Shown here one piece after another: positions 15,958 through 23,803 of a stretch of DNA of 38,595 bases. A program made the translations under genes and the position numbers. The stretch is taken from positions 1-38,595 of the forward strand of contig JAUZPL010000040.1 in NCBI GenBank assembly GCA_030705955.1, written 5' to 3'. Under the pieces are notes generated by a model. The model was not told the origin of the DNA and ran no database searches. It worked only from the letters and a program-made list of their open reading frames with translations. This stretch comes from Bacillota bacterium. Its GTDB lineage: Bacteria; Bacillota; Bacilli; Bacillales; Cytobacillaceae. Within the stretch, counting starts at the first letter, position 1. Each line of letters starts with the position of its first letter.

Positions 15958-17021
15958 CCATTATGATATTTATACATCCACAGAATCCCAGATTTTAAAA
16001 GTCGCGCTACTCTTCCTGTTATGGCACGATCGGCCATCATACCGAACCCTTGTTTTTTTCCGAGTGATCCAAGGATCCCTTTTAGTTTAATGGCGGGGAA
16101 GCTTGCAGGTGGTTCTTCATTTTTCCATCGGCTTTTAAAAACTTCCGCTATTTGTTCAGCTTGTCCTTCCGCTAATTGTGCACTTGGTGCATGTGGAAGG
16201 CTTGCACAGTCTCCAACAACGAAAACATGTTCATCTGACGGTAAATGATGATGTTGAGTTAAAATAACTCTTCCAGAAGAATCCTGTTCCACATCTAAGT
16301 TTTGAACCACTTTATTTGCCTGAATTCCGGCTGTCCAAACAATAACATCACAATGAATCGGCTCATCATGATTGTATAGTACTTTTTTCTCTACTTTTGT
16401 AATATTGGAATTGCTAATGATTTCGACATGGTGATCTAGAAACCATGTTTCTACATATTTGCTCAATCTCTCCGGGAAGGCAGAAAGAATATTTTTGCCC
16501 CTATCAAAAAGTTTTATCGTCAGGTCCTCTCGGCTCTCATTCAATTCACTCGCAAGTTCTACTCCGCTAAGACCAGCACCAACAATACCTACAACAGAAC
16601 CTGAGCTTAAATTGTTTAAAACAGAATAAGTATTTCTTGCCTTTTCTATATTTTGAATACTATAGGTGTATTGATCAGCTCCAGGAACATGATGATACTT
16701 ATCCTCACATCCAAGACCAATGATTAAATCATCGTAATCTAAGGAGTCACCATTTTCAAGAATGACCTTTTTCTTCTGTAGGTCTATATTTGTAATTTCG
16801 CCATATTTAACTTTAAGATTTTTATGATCAGGAAAGGATACCCTGACCTCTTTATCTGAAATAGTACCAGCTGCTAATGCATAGTATTCTGTTTTTAAAC
16901 AGTGATAGGGTACACGATCAACTAAAGTAATTAAAATATCATCTGGAATGTGGTTTGGAAGAACCTCATTTAGAAATTTCATTCCCCCATACCCACCACC
17001 AAGAATTAACAGATTTTTCAT
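15954..17021 (-). CDS. yutJ: NADH dehydrogenase-like flavoprotein YutJ
   Basis: The 355-residue protein belongs to the type II NADH dehydrogenase-like flavoprotein family. FAD is bound by ILGGGYGGMKF at the N terminus and by VFVVGDCASLP near residue 280; NAD(P)H by VGIVGAGLSGVELASEL. The length matches YutJ of B. subtilis. No transmembrane helix is visible; such enzymes attach to the membrane surface and may reduce quinone. The ATG at 17021 follows GAGGAGA. The stop codon lies in the end of intergenic element C. Divergent from yuzB. Electron acceptor unproven. Confidence 0.88.
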   Translation of the reverse strand: MKNLLILGGGYGGMKFLNEVLPNHIPDDILITLVDRVPYHCLKTEYYALAAGTISDKEVRVSFPDHKNLKVKYGEITNIDLQKKKVILENGDSLDYDDLIIGLGCEDKYHHVPGADQYTYSIQNIEKARNTYSVLNNLSSGSVVGIVGAGLSGVELASELNESREDLTIKLFDRGKNILSAFPERLSKYVETWFLDHHVEIISNSNITKVEKKVLYNHDEPIHCDVIVWTAGIQANKVVQNLDVEQDSSGRVILTQHHHLPSDEHVFVVGDCASLPHAPSAQLAEGQAEQIAEVFKSRWKNEEPPASFPAIKLKGILGSLGKKQGFGMMADRAITGRVARLLKSGILWMYKYHNG

Positions 17022-17282
17022 TGTCACTTCTCCTCATTAGATGTTCACCAAAAACATTTAAAAAAATATCTTTTTAACCTATTTTTTGCTCTAGATTAAT
17101 TTTTATCGTTATCTTTTAATGGAAATACTCCGAATTCTTAATTTGGCCCAACACGAGTATAACGAAAATGTTACAATTTAACAACACTTTTCAACTCTGT
17201 ATTGACAGGTGAATAATGTTGTGAAAATTGACTGAATTGATGAAAAGGGGTAGGATTGTAGGGTGATAAAGAGGTGAAGCAC

Positions 17283-17522
17283 ATGTTTAAACCAATCATC
17301 GAATTTTGCATAAGTAATTTAGCAAATGGTTCACAAAAAGCAAAAGAAAGACTGGAGAAAGACCCAAATTTAGATGTTATTGAATATGGTTGTCTAAGTC
17401 ACTGCAGTATTTGTGCAATCACTCTTTTTGCTTTGGTAAATGGTGAAAGAGTTACAGGGAAAACTCCTGATGAATTAGTCGATAATATCTATAATTATTT
17501 GGAAGAAAATCCAATGTTTTAA
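17283..17522 (+). CDS. yuzB: YuzB family protein (DUF1450)
   Basis: This 79-residue soluble protein matches DUF1450/YuzB. It has the N terminus [37 protein letters not shown] with three cysteines in CxxxCxxC-like spacing, and a C-terminal [17 protein letters not shown]. The cysteines hint at a thioredoxin-like ferredoxin or metal site; the role is unknown. The ATG at 17283 is six bases after GAGGTG. It lies between the flavoprotein gene yutJ and the Fe-S carrier gene yutM. It ends in a large terminator that passes into element D. Confidence 0.85.
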   Translation: MFKPIIEFCISNLANGSQKAKERLEKDPNLDVIEYGCLSHCSICAITLFALVNGERVTGKTPDELVDNIYNYLEENPMF

Positions 17523-17530
17523 ATAAAAAA

Positions 17531-17577
17531 GGGGCTTATCCAAAAGGCCAAAAATAACCTTTTGAGTAAGCCTTTTT
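17531..17577 (+). terminator. Terminator of yuzB
   Basis: A long hairpin: GGCTTA-TC-CAAAAGG pairs with CCTTTTG-AG-TAAGCC, followed by TTTTT. Element D begins at the end of the T-tract. Confidence 0.8.
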
Positions 17578-17578
17578 A

Positions 17579-17629
17579 GCTACTAGGAAAGTATAAAGGC
17601 AACTACGCCGATCGGCGAGTTTTCTTTAT
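17579..17629. repeat. Palindromic intergenic element, short copy D
   Basis: It begins GCTACTAGGAAAGTATAAA, shared with copy E, and ends CGCCGATCGGCGAGTTTTCTTTAT, where CGCCGATCGGCG is a perfect palindrome. The TTA at 17626-17628 is the stop codon of the minus-strand DUF2225 gene. It looks like an internally shortened version of copy E with the right end of copies B and C. Confidence 0.7.
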
Positions 17630-18318
17630 ACGTCTAATAATTTATCTTCCCTTATTTCACTCCAGCGTTCTTTTGCCATTTCAATAATTCTAGGTTCAAT
17701 TGACTGTCTTTGTTTTTCAATCACCTTAGAAAAATATTTAACAGCATTTTGCCTATCATTTAGCCTTCTGGAAAGTTCCCCAATTAAATAAAAAAGCTTT
17801 ATTTCAGAAACTTGAGTCCCACGGAAATCATCTGCTAAATAAGATTCCTCATATTCTTTTAAGGCTAGCTTCATAAACCTTTGCTCTTGTTCAGTATTTT
17901 CGCATTTTCGATAAAGCCAAGCAATTCTTATATATAAACCCGCTAAGATAATATGTTTTTCTTTTTTTAATAATCCACAGTATACTGCTAGTTTATATGC
18001 CTGGATGGCCTGATTTGGTGTTCTATTAGAGCAAAAGTCTTTAGGAACCCATCGATTCATAACCTCTGTTTGAATGGATTCCAATGAACCAGGAGGGAAA
18101 AACTTAGAAAATTCCTCCGAAAATGAAAAGCCACAAGAAGGGCAAACTTGAATATGGTAAAATAAAGGGTTGCTTTCATCTGACTCATATATAGGAAAAA
18201 AGTCAGAATCATAATGGGTCACCTTAACAAAACGGGAACGAACCTTTTTGCTAGTGAATGCCTTTTTACACATAAGACAAATGAACTTTTTATCAAATGT
18301 TGGCTCTAAAGTAGCCAT
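17626..18318 (-). CDS. DUF2225 family protein with two CxxC pairs
   Basis: This 230-residue soluble protein belongs to DUF2225. The N-terminal part holds two CxxC pairs, CLMC (14-17) and CPSC (59-62), which should form one zinc-binding knuckle. The rest is all-helical with TPR-like features: AYKLAVYCGLLKKEK, ILAGLYIRIAWLYRKCEN, IKLFYLIGELSRRLNDRQNAVKYFSKVIE. Such a layout suggests a protein-interaction scaffold. The function is unknown. The start follows AAAAGGGGCGGG on the minus strand. Its stop codon lies inside element D. It is divergent from yutM. Confidence 0.85.
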   Translation of the reverse strand: MATLEPTFDKKFICLMCKKAFTSKKVRSRFVKVTHYDSDFFPIYESDESNPLFYHIQVCPSCGFSFSEEFSKFFPPGSLESIQTEVMNRWVPKDFCSNRTPNQAIQAYKLAVYCGLLKKEKHIILAGLYIRIAWLYRKCENTEQEQRFMKLALKEYEESYLADDFRGTQVSEIKLFYLIGELSRRLNDRQNAVKYFSKVIEKQRQSIEPRIIEMAKERWSEIREDKLLDV

Positions 18319-18444
18319 AATTTCCCGCCCCTTTTTTAAAAATAAAATAGGTAAATAACCCCTTTATAACCCTATTATAACGTAAAATAGGGGAAAAAAG
18401 GCCTATGAACATATCTTTATTATTTTTTTATATGAACGTTTAAG

Positions 18445-18473
18445 TTGAGTACATTAATTGAACTGTATATACT
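18445..18473 (+). promoter_or_regulatory. Sigma-A promoter of yutM
   Basis: TTGAGT and TATACT are exactly 17 bases apart, 80 bases before the yutM start. Confidence 0.6.
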
Positions 18474-18552
18474 AAAAGAAATCATTTATATGGAATAGAA
18501 CCTGTAACATATGATAAGGGAAATATTTAAGAAGAAAAAAAGGAGGATGAAA

Positions 18553-18909
18553 ATGGTCATTACCTTAACAGAAGCAGCGGCACTTCACATAAAAGATATG
18601 ATGAAACATAATGAAGAGGAAGGAGCTTTCTTGCGTGTATCGATTAAAGGAGGCGGCTGTAGCGGTTTATCTTACGGAATGGGTTTTGAACATGAAAAGA
18701 ATGAAGATGACTTTCAGTTAGAACAATTCGATATTCAAATAATCGTTGATAAAGAAAGCGCTCCTATTTTAAAAGGGACAAAAATCGATTATAAGCAATC
18801 GATGATGGGTGGAGGCTTCACGATTGATAATCCGAATGCCATTGCTTCCTGTGGCTGTGGTTCATCTTTTCGGACTGCTGAAAATACCGGAGTCCCTGAA
18901 AATTGCTAA
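18553..18909 (+). CDS. yutM: A-type Fe-S cluster carrier YutM (HesB/ErpA family)
   Basis: The 118-residue protein is an A-type carrier of the HesB/IscA/ErpA family, which delivers Fe-S clusters to apo-enzymes. The three cluster ligands are visible: Cys in KGGGCSGLSYG and the CGCG pair near the C terminus (IASCGCGSSF). The family core MVITLTEAAALHIKDMM is at the start. The ATG at 18553 is six bases after AGGAGG; an ATG at 18547 lies too close to it. A good sigma-A promoter precedes it. Convergent with yumC. With yutI it supplies Fe-S carriers to this region. Confidence 0.95.
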   Translation: MVITLTEAAALHIKDMMKHNEEEGAFLRVSIKGGGCSGLSYGMGFEHEKNEDDFQLEQFDIQIIVDKESAPILKGTKIDYKQSMMGGGFTIDNPNAIASCGCGSSFRTAENTGVPENC

Positions 18910-18914
18910 TGTAA

Positions 18915-18938
18915 AAGGCGTCCAAAAGTGGACGCCTT
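18915..18938. terminator. Bidirectional terminator between yutM and yumC
   Basis: AAGGCGTCC and GGACGCCTT form a perfect 9-bp stem with loop AAAAGT, flanked by A-rich and T-rich sequence. Confidence 0.85.
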
Positions 18939-18946
18939 ACTTCTTA

Positions 18947-19948
18947 TCAGTGACCACCAAACATAGAAGAACTATGTATTGGTTGGACTTTTGCTTTTGG
19001 ATCAATGTAAGATTTAGCATTATTTATAGCAGTTGGTGCTTCACCAAAACCACAGGCAATTAATTTAACTTTACCATCATACGTACAAATATCACCTGCA
19101 GCATAAATTCCTGGTGTATTTGTTTCCATTTTTGAATTTACAACAATGGAATTTTTTTCGATTTCAAAACCCCATTCTTTAATTGGTCCCAAAGTGGAAA
19201 CGAAACCGTAATTTACAATAACGGCATCTACATCTATAATTTCTTTTCCTTCTCCGTTTACTCCATCTAGAACAACCTGTTTAATTCCATCTGTATCACC
19301 GATTAATTCAAATGGAACATAGGGTGTTTTTACAACAACCTTAGAATTGTATAAATTTTCTACGCTATGCTCATGTGCACGGAATTTATCTCTTCTATGG
19401 ACAAGAGTTACTTTTTCAGCAATTGGTTCAAGCATTAGAGCCCAGTCTACTGCTGAATCTCCACCGCCAAAAACAACCACTTTTTTACCAGCAAATTGAT
19501 TAAGATCTTCGATAAAATAATGAAGATTTTTCTTTTCATATTGGATAGCGCTTTCAAGTTCCAAACGACGCGGTTGGAATGCACCATTTCCTGCTGTAAT
19601 AATGACAGTTTTGGAATAATGGACCTCTTTATTTGTTGTTAATTTAAAATTACCATCTTCTTGTTTTTCAAGCTTTTCAACGGATTCTTCTAATGCTACA
19701 ACAGGTGAAAACTTAGCCATTTGTTCTTTTAGATTGTTAACAAGTTCTTGCGCACGAATTTTTGGGAAACCTGCAACATCATAAATATACTTTTCAGGAT
19801 AAAGGGCTGCTAACTGACCCCCAAGTTGTGGTAGGCTTTCAATAATTTTTACAGATGCTTGTCTCATACCTCCATAAAAGGCAGTAAAAAGACCAACAGG
19901 CCCGCCTCCAATAATGGTAATATCATACACCTTTTGTTCCTCTTGCAC
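18947..19948 (-). CDS. yumC: Ferredoxin/flavodoxin-NADP+ reductase YumC
   Basis: The 333-residue enzyme is a thioredoxin-reductase-like ferredoxin-NADP+ reductase. FAD binding: [18 protein letters not shown] and [29 protein letters not shown] binding: [16 protein letters not shown] with [10 protein letters not shown]. It lacks the CxxC active site of thioredoxin reductase, as expected. YumC is essential in B. subtilis and reduces ferredoxin and flavodoxins, supplying electrons for Fe-S and desaturase reactions. I chose the GTG at 19948, which follows GGGGGGATTTGGA; a TTG at 19966 would place that site inside the gene. Convergent with yutM; divergent from yumB. Confidence 0.95.
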   Translation of the reverse strand: MQEEQKVYDITIIGGGPVGLFTAFYGGMRQASVKIIESLPQLGGQLAALYPEKYIYDVAGFPKIRAQELVNNLKEQMAKFSPVVALEESVEKLEKQEDGNFKLTTNKEVHYSKTVIITAGNGAFQPRRLELESAIQYEKKNLHYFIEDLNQFAGKKVVVFGGGDSAVDWALMLEPIAEKVTLVHRRDKFRAHEHSVENLYNSKVVVKTPYVPFELIGDTDGIKQVVLDGVNGEGKEIIDVDAVIVNYGFVSTLGPIKEWGFEIEKNSIVVNSKMETNTPGIYAAGDICTYDGKVKLIACGFGEAPTAINNAKSYIDPKAKVQPIHSSSMFGGH

Positions 19949-20226
19949 TCCAAATCCCCCCAACAAATATTGTTACAATTCCATTGTATATCATATCACA
20001 AAATTAAATTTTCCTCATAATTTTTCAGAAAGTATTCAAATTATCAGTAATAAAACAGGTTTAATACTATTTGTAAAAAGTATTTTTCTTATATATACCT
20101 TAAATAATATTTTTAATTCTCTTATGTTACTATTTTTATATAAATTGCTTGAAAAACGAATAAAAAAAGAATAAGATTGATGGTGGATATATTGTTACTA
20201 TTTTGTGACGAAAAAAGCAATTTTTT
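19949..20226. other. AT-rich intergenic region between yumC and yumB
   Basis: This strongly AT-rich stretch carries no supportable gene; the longest open frame (87 codons from 19914) overlaps yumC antisense and is low-complexity. A 12-bp direct repeat, TGTTACTATTTT, occurs at about 20125 and 20193. A TTGTGACG at 20203-20210 resembles one half of a Rex site. The right part, treated separately, holds the yumB promoter and a Rex-like operator. Confidence 0.5.
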
Positions 20227-20255
20227 TTGACAATTATCGTGAATTACCTCACAAT
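20227..20255 (+). promoter_or_regulatory. yumB promoter with Rex-type operator
   Basis: TTGACA (20227-20232) and CACAAT (20250-20255) are 17 bases apart. Between and over the -10 lies TCGTGAATTACCTCACAA (20237-20254), which agrees with the Rex consensus TTGTGAA-N4-TTCACAA at 12 of the 14 defined positions. Rex is the NADH/NAD+-sensing repressor of Firmicutes and controls an NADH dehydrogenase gene in B. subtilis. Binding here would block RNA polymerase. The site is inferred from sequence. Confidence 0.7.
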
Positions 20256-20344
20256 CTTTTTTCAGTGTTACAAAATAAAATACTTCAATGCAGTGGAAGA
20301 TAAGAAAAAGAGTTTAAATATAAATAAAGGTGGAAGTGATCACT

Positions 20345-21562
20345 TTGAGAAAGCCAAAAATCGTTATTTTAGGTGCTGGATATGGTGGATTAATGACAGC
20401 CGTTAGTCTGCAAAAGTTAGTTGGGCAAAACGAAGCGGATATTGTGTTAGTAAATAAAAATGATTACCATTATGAAACAACTTGGTTACATGAAGCATCC
20501 GCTGGTACTCTGCACCATGATCGTGTACGCTATGAGATCCGTGATGTAATTGATCGGAATAAGGTTGAGTTTGTACAGGATACAGCTGTTCAAGTAAATA
20601 AGGAAGAAAAGAAAGTCATTTTAGAAAAAAGCGAAATTAATTATGATTATCTTGTTATTGCTCTTGGTGGAGAATCAGAAACCTTTGGTATTAAAGGATT
20701 AAAGGAATATGCATTTGGAATTTCAAATGTAAACTCTTCACGCCAACTGCGTGAGCACATTGAATATCAATTTGCTACTTATAATATGGAAGAAGACAAG
20801 AAAGATGAAAGATTATCCATTGTTGTAGGTGGAGCAGGTTTCACGGGGATTGAATTTCTGGGCGAATTAACAAACCGAGTACCAGAGCTTTGCCATGAAT
20901 ACGATGTAGATTTCCACAAGGTTAAAATTATTTGTGTTGAAGCGGCCCCAACTGTTTTACCAGGATTTGATCCTGAACTCGTCAATTATGCAGTGTCACA
21001 ATTAGAGCGTAAAGGTGTTGAATTCTTAATTGGAACAGCAATTAAGGAATGTACTCCTGAGGGAATTTTTGTAGCAAAAGGTGAAGATGAGCCACGCGAA
21101 ATTAAAGCTGGAACGGTTGTATGGGCAGCGGGTGTACGTGGTAATTCTATCATTGAAAAATCTGGATTCGAGGCAATGCGTGGTCGTGTAAAAGTTGAAA
21201 AGGATCTTCGTGTTCCAGGCTTTGATAATCTTTTTATCATTGGGGATTCTTCCTTGTTTATCAATGAAGAAATTAATCGTCCATATCCTCCAACTGCACA
21301 AATTGCTATGCAGCAAGGTCAAACCTGTGCTAAAAACATAGCCGCATTAATTAGAAATAAAACAGACTTAGATCAATTTAAACCTGATATAAAAGGTACA
21401 GTTTGCTCCCTTGGTGAAGATGATGCGATCGGTGTTGTTTACGGCAAGAAGCTTACGGGTGCAAAAGCTGCTTTTATGAAAAAAGTAGTTGATAATCGCT
21501 CTCTCTTTATGATTGGCGGAGTTCCTCTCGTATTGAAAAAAGGTAAATTTAACATATTTTAA
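20345..21562 (+). CDS. yumB: Type II NADH dehydrogenase YumB
   Basis: The 405-residue protein is a type II NADH:quinone oxidoreductase-like flavoprotein. FAD motif: [17 protein letters not shown] and, near residue 300, [15 protein letters not shown] motif: [18 protein letters not shown]; the quinone-side segment [15 protein letters not shown]-like stretch ([14 protein letters not shown]) is conserved. Residues 380-400 end in [16 protein letters not shown] and a basic amphipathic tail, suiting membrane attachment. The TTG at 20345 gives the N terminus [11 protein letters not shown] typical of the family, with AAGGTGG 11 bases before it; a GTG at 20330 is possible. The promoter has a Rex-like site, so expression should follow the NADH/NAD+ ratio. 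Confidence 0.9.
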   Translation: MRKPKIVILGAGYGGLMTAVSLQKLVGQNEADIVLVNKNDYHYETTWLHEASAGTLHHDRVRYEIRDVIDRNKVEFVQDTAVQVNKEEKKVILEKSEINYDYLVIALGGESETFGIKGLKEYAFGISNVNSSRQLREHIEYQFATYNMEEDKKDERLSIVVGGAGFTGIEFLGELTNRVPELCHEYDVDFHKVKIICVEAAPTVLPGFDPELVNYAVSQLERKGVEFLIGTAIKECTPEGIFVAKGEDEPREIKAGTVVWAAGVRGNSIIEKSGFEAMRGRVKVEKDLRVPGFDNLFIIGDSSLFINEEINRPYPPTAQIAMQQGQTCAKNIAALIRNKTDLDQFKPDIKGTVCSLGEDDAIGVVYGKKLTGAKAAFMKKVVDNRSLFMIGGVPLVLKKGKFNIF

Positions 21563-21575
21563 TATGAAGTATAAT

Positions 21576-21602
21576 AAAGGGCAGAGAAATCTGTCCTTTT
21601 TT
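21576..21602 (+). terminator. Terminator of yumB
   Basis: AAAGGGCAGA-gaaa-TCTGTCCTTT pairs with one G/T wobble and is followed by more T residues. Confidence 0.75.
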
Positions 21603-21630
21603 GGCTTTAATAAAGGAGGAATAAAGAAGG

Positions 21631-22113
21631 ATGAATGAGAAACGCGGAAATGTATGGTTAGCTGTTACCGGCTTAGTCAAGTCACCAGATGGGAAATGGC
21701 TTGTTGTTAAAAAAAGGTATGGAGGGTTAAAAGGGAAGTGGTCCTTGCCAGCTGGATTTGTGAATGCTGGGGAAACTGCAGATGAAGCCGTTTTAAGGGA
21801 GATTAAGGAAGAGACAGGAATTGACTGCAAGTTAAAAGGGTTGATTGGTCTAAGGACAGGTGTCATTAAAGGGGATATTAGTGATAATATGCTGATGTTT
21901 GAACTTGAAACAAAAAGTTTGGAAATTAGACATCAGGAAGCTGAACTTTATGAAGCTGAATTTATCACTCCTGAAGATCTGGAAAACGATGGTGATACAT
22001 CCATTCTTCTTCATTACTTAATGGAAGAAAAGACTACTACTGTCAAGCCATGTATAGATGGAATTAATCCTGGTAATCAATTTGGATATACATCGTACAA
22101 GATATTTTTATAA
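21631..22113 (+). CDS. Nudix hydrolase
   Basis: This 160-residue enzyme has a complete Nudix box: a Gly after LPA in SLPAGFVNAGETADEAVLREIKEETGI, with REIKEETG as the metal-binding helix. Nudix enzymes cleave a nucleoside diphosphate linked to another group; the substrate here is unknown. A KKRYGGLKGKW stretch precedes the box. The C terminus (DGINPGNQFGYTSYKIF) is unusual for a housekeeping MutT and may aid substrate choice. The ATG follows AAAGGAGGA. It lies after the yumB terminator and before yuiA, with no clear own promoter. Confidence 0.88.
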   Translation: MNEKRGNVWLAVTGLVKSPDGKWLVVKKRYGGLKGKWSLPAGFVNAGETADEAVLREIKEETGIDCKLKGLIGLRTGVIKGDISDNMLMFELETKSLEIRHQEAELYEAEFITPEDLENDGDTSILLHYLMEEKTTTVKPCIDGINPGNQFGYTSYKIFL

Positions 22114-22270
22114 TTTTTTGAAAATTTAAGAAACTACTAGCAAATGGACGAAAGGACTTAATGTATCCGCTTTCTTGGTTTGTTTTGACAATAACTACCG
22201 CTTTTCTTTCTTTTCAATTCTTGGTATATTATCTGAAAATTAAGTCAATATATTGAAGGAGATGAGGGGA

Positions 22271-22396
22271 ATGAAGAAGAAAAATTCGGATTCACAAAAG
22301 TGTGAGTACTGTTCAGGAGATGGATATTTTCAATTATTACTGGGTGGTTCAGAAACATGCTCTTGCTGTGGTGGGACAGGAAAACGAAAAGAATAA
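22271..22396 (+). CDS. yuiA: Small zinc-finger protein YuiA
   Basis: This 41-residue protein was found by reading the sequence directly, as it is very short. It starts at an ATG 3 bases after GAGGGG and has two CxxC repeats of the DnaJ type: CEYCSGDG (Cys11, Cys14) and CSCCGGTG (Cys30, Cys33), joined by YFQLLLGGSET. These should bind one zinc ion. B. subtilis YuiA, next to yuiB, has the same layout. The role is unknown. A good terminator follows, so it can be expressed apart from yuiB. Confidence 0.85.
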   Translation: MKKKNSDSQKCEYCSGDGYFQLLLGGSETCSCCGGTGKRKE

Positions 22397-22411
22397 TGAA
22401 TAAGCCCTCTA

Positions 22412-22442
22412 CTCCGAAATCCATTTCGGAGCTATTTTTTTT
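22412..22442 (+). terminator. Terminator of yuiA
   Basis: CTCCGAAAT-cc-ATTTCGGAG is a perfect 9-bp stem followed by CTATTTTTTTT. Confidence 0.85.
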
Positions 22443-22470
22443 ATTGGGACTTTTAAGCCGAAGTTCCCAC

Positions 22471-22524
22471 TCCAAATGTTTATGCTTTTCTATGTTGACT
22501 CCCATTTGGACATTCAGTTACACT
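22471..22524 (+). promoter_or_regulatory. yuiB promoter with inverted repeat
   Basis: TTGACT (22495-22500) and TACACT (22519-22524) are 18 bases apart. An 8-bp inverted repeat, TCCAAATG (22471-22478) and CATTTGGA (22503-22510), brackets the -35 box, upstream of the transcript, so it would act as DNA rather than RNA. Operator role is inferred. Confidence 0.45.
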
Positions 22525-22554
22525 AAATGGTGATGTGTAAGGGGGAAAACTTTC

Positions 22555-22878
22555 ATGCAGATGAGCATCGGTGTTTTAATTATTTCTGTTTTATTATTTT
22601 TTGTTCTATTTTTTGGGATAGGTTTTTTGCTTAACATGATTCTACGAATGACTTGGATTATGACCTTTTTTTACCCTATTATTGCTATTTTAATTGTGGA
22701 TAAAGTGCGATTTATTCAATACTTTACCAACACAAATTCCGCCTTTCATTCCCTTGTATATAGATTTAGCACTTTAGGAATGGCCGATATTATTATATTA
22801 TCAAGCGGGTTTGCAGGTGCGATTGGTGCTGGAATTACCATGAAATTATTAAGAAAAAGTGGATACCAAATGTTTTAG
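22555..22878 (+). CDS. yuiB: Integral membrane protein YuiB
   Basis: This 107-residue protein has about three hydrophobic segments: residues 5-27 (IGVLIISVLLFFVLFFGIGF), 31-50 (around MTWIMTFFYPIIAILIV) and 80-100 (MADIIILSSGFAGAIGAGIT). It matches YuiB of B. subtilis; no catalytic motif can be seen and the function is unknown. The ATG follows AAGGGGG. It follows yuiA but has its own promoter-like sequence and ends in a terminator that overlaps its TAG stop codon. Confidence 0.85.
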   Translation: MQMSIGVLIISVLLFFVLFFGIGFLLNMILRMTWIMTFFYPIIAILIVDKVRFIQYFTNTNSAFHSLVYRFSTLGMADIIILSSGFAGAIGAGITMKLLRKSGYQMF

Positions 22879-22912
22879 GGCTGTTTACCATAGGTAAATA
22901 GTCCATTTTTTT
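22878..22912 (+). terminator. Terminator of yuiB
   Basis: GGGCTGTTTACC and GGTAAATAGTCC form a 12-bp stem with two wobble pairs and loop ATA, followed by ATTTTTTTG. The stem begins at the last base of the yuiB stop codon. Confidence 0.8.
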
Positions 22913-22987
22913 GAATTTTTCACTTCTTTTTTGAATATTTTTCTGATTCTTGGGAAAAGACTAGTTCAGGGAGGAGTGAAAAAAATA

Positions 22988-23707
22988 ATGAGTAGAACAA
23001 AAATTTGGGCAAGACGTTTTTCAATGATTTGTTTATTCACGCTTGCATGTATGTCGACCTTTCAAACTATTTCGGGTGTAAAAGCACAAGAACTATTTTC
23101 CTATAATGATGATGGTAGTAAAGATTCTGTCAGCTATAACAATGAAGATTCATCTTTGACACATAAATTTAAGGCCCTAGGTCTAGCCTTTAAAACGATT
23201 CAAAGGCTTGTTCAACATGATCCGCTAATCTCATCAAGTGAAGAAGTAATGGGAACACCACCTTCATTGGAGAATGCGTTTGATTGGTCACAGTATCCAA
23301 AGGAAACAGTTGTAGCAACAGGTTATACAGCTGGATTTGAATCAACAGGAAAATATAAAAATAATCCACAATATGGGATTACGTATTCTGGTGTTAAGGT
23401 AAAAAGGGATTTATATTCAACAATAGCAGCTGACTTGCATGTTTTTCCAATTGGAACTATTCTTTTTATTCCAGGGTATGGATATGGCGTAGTAGCAGAT
23501 AAGGGTGGAGCGATAAAAGGAAATGAACTTGACCTTTATTATGAAACCGTAGATGATGTTTATAACCTATGGGGAAAAAAGAAATTAGATGTTTATGTGG
23601 TTCATAGAGGAAATGGCAATCTGAATGAAGCTGATTTAACAGCCCTTAATGAAAATCAATCCATGCAAGTTTTTCGACAACAGTATATTGGTTCAGAAAA
23701 AAAGTAA
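22988..23707 (+). CDS. yuiC: 3D-domain protein YuiC, exported cell-wall hydrolase-like
   Basis: This 239-residue protein has an N-terminal signal segment ([15 protein letters not shown]) and a C-terminal 3D domain, so it should be exported. The 3D (double-psi beta-barrel, Sps/MltA-like) fold shows its acidic residues in [29 protein letters not shown] and the TYSG strand. B. subtilis YuiC is a stationary-phase lytic-transglycosylase-related protein of this type. The ATG at 22988 follows GGGAGGAG; an in-frame GTG nearer to that site is too close. Residues 60-115 form a linker. Acts on peptidoglycan by family knowledge. Confidence 0.88.
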   Translation: MSRTKIWARRFSMICLFTLACMSTFQTISGVKAQELFSYNDDGSKDSVSYNNEDSSLTHKFKALGLAFKTIQRLVQHDPLISSSEEVMGTPPSLENAFDWSQYPKETVVATGYTAGFESTGKYKNNPQYGITYSGVKVKRDLYSTIAADLHVFPIGTILFIPGYGYGVVADKGGAIKGNELDLYYETVDDVYNLWGKKKLDVYVVHRGNGNLNEADLTALNENQSMQVFRQQYIGSEKK

Positions 23708-23717
23708 GATAGGGAAG

Positions 23718-23749
23718 GCTGTCGGAAAAATCGACAGCTTCTTTTTTTT
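23718..23749 (+). terminator. Terminator of yuiC
   Basis: GCTGTCG-gaaaaat-CGACAGC followed by TTCTTTTTTTT. Confidence 0.85.
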
Positions 23750-23803
23750 ATGCATATAATAAGAAAGAGTTAGGTTTTTACAATAAAAGGATTAGGGGGT
23801 TGG

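Noticed and set aside
17205-17245. Rex-like half site TTGTGAAAATT before yuzB
   Set aside because: Only one half matches; the second arm is missing.
19914-20174. 86-codon plus-strand open frame between yumC and yumB
   Set aside because: It is antisense to yumC at its start, very AT-rich and low-complexity, and has no ribosome binding site.
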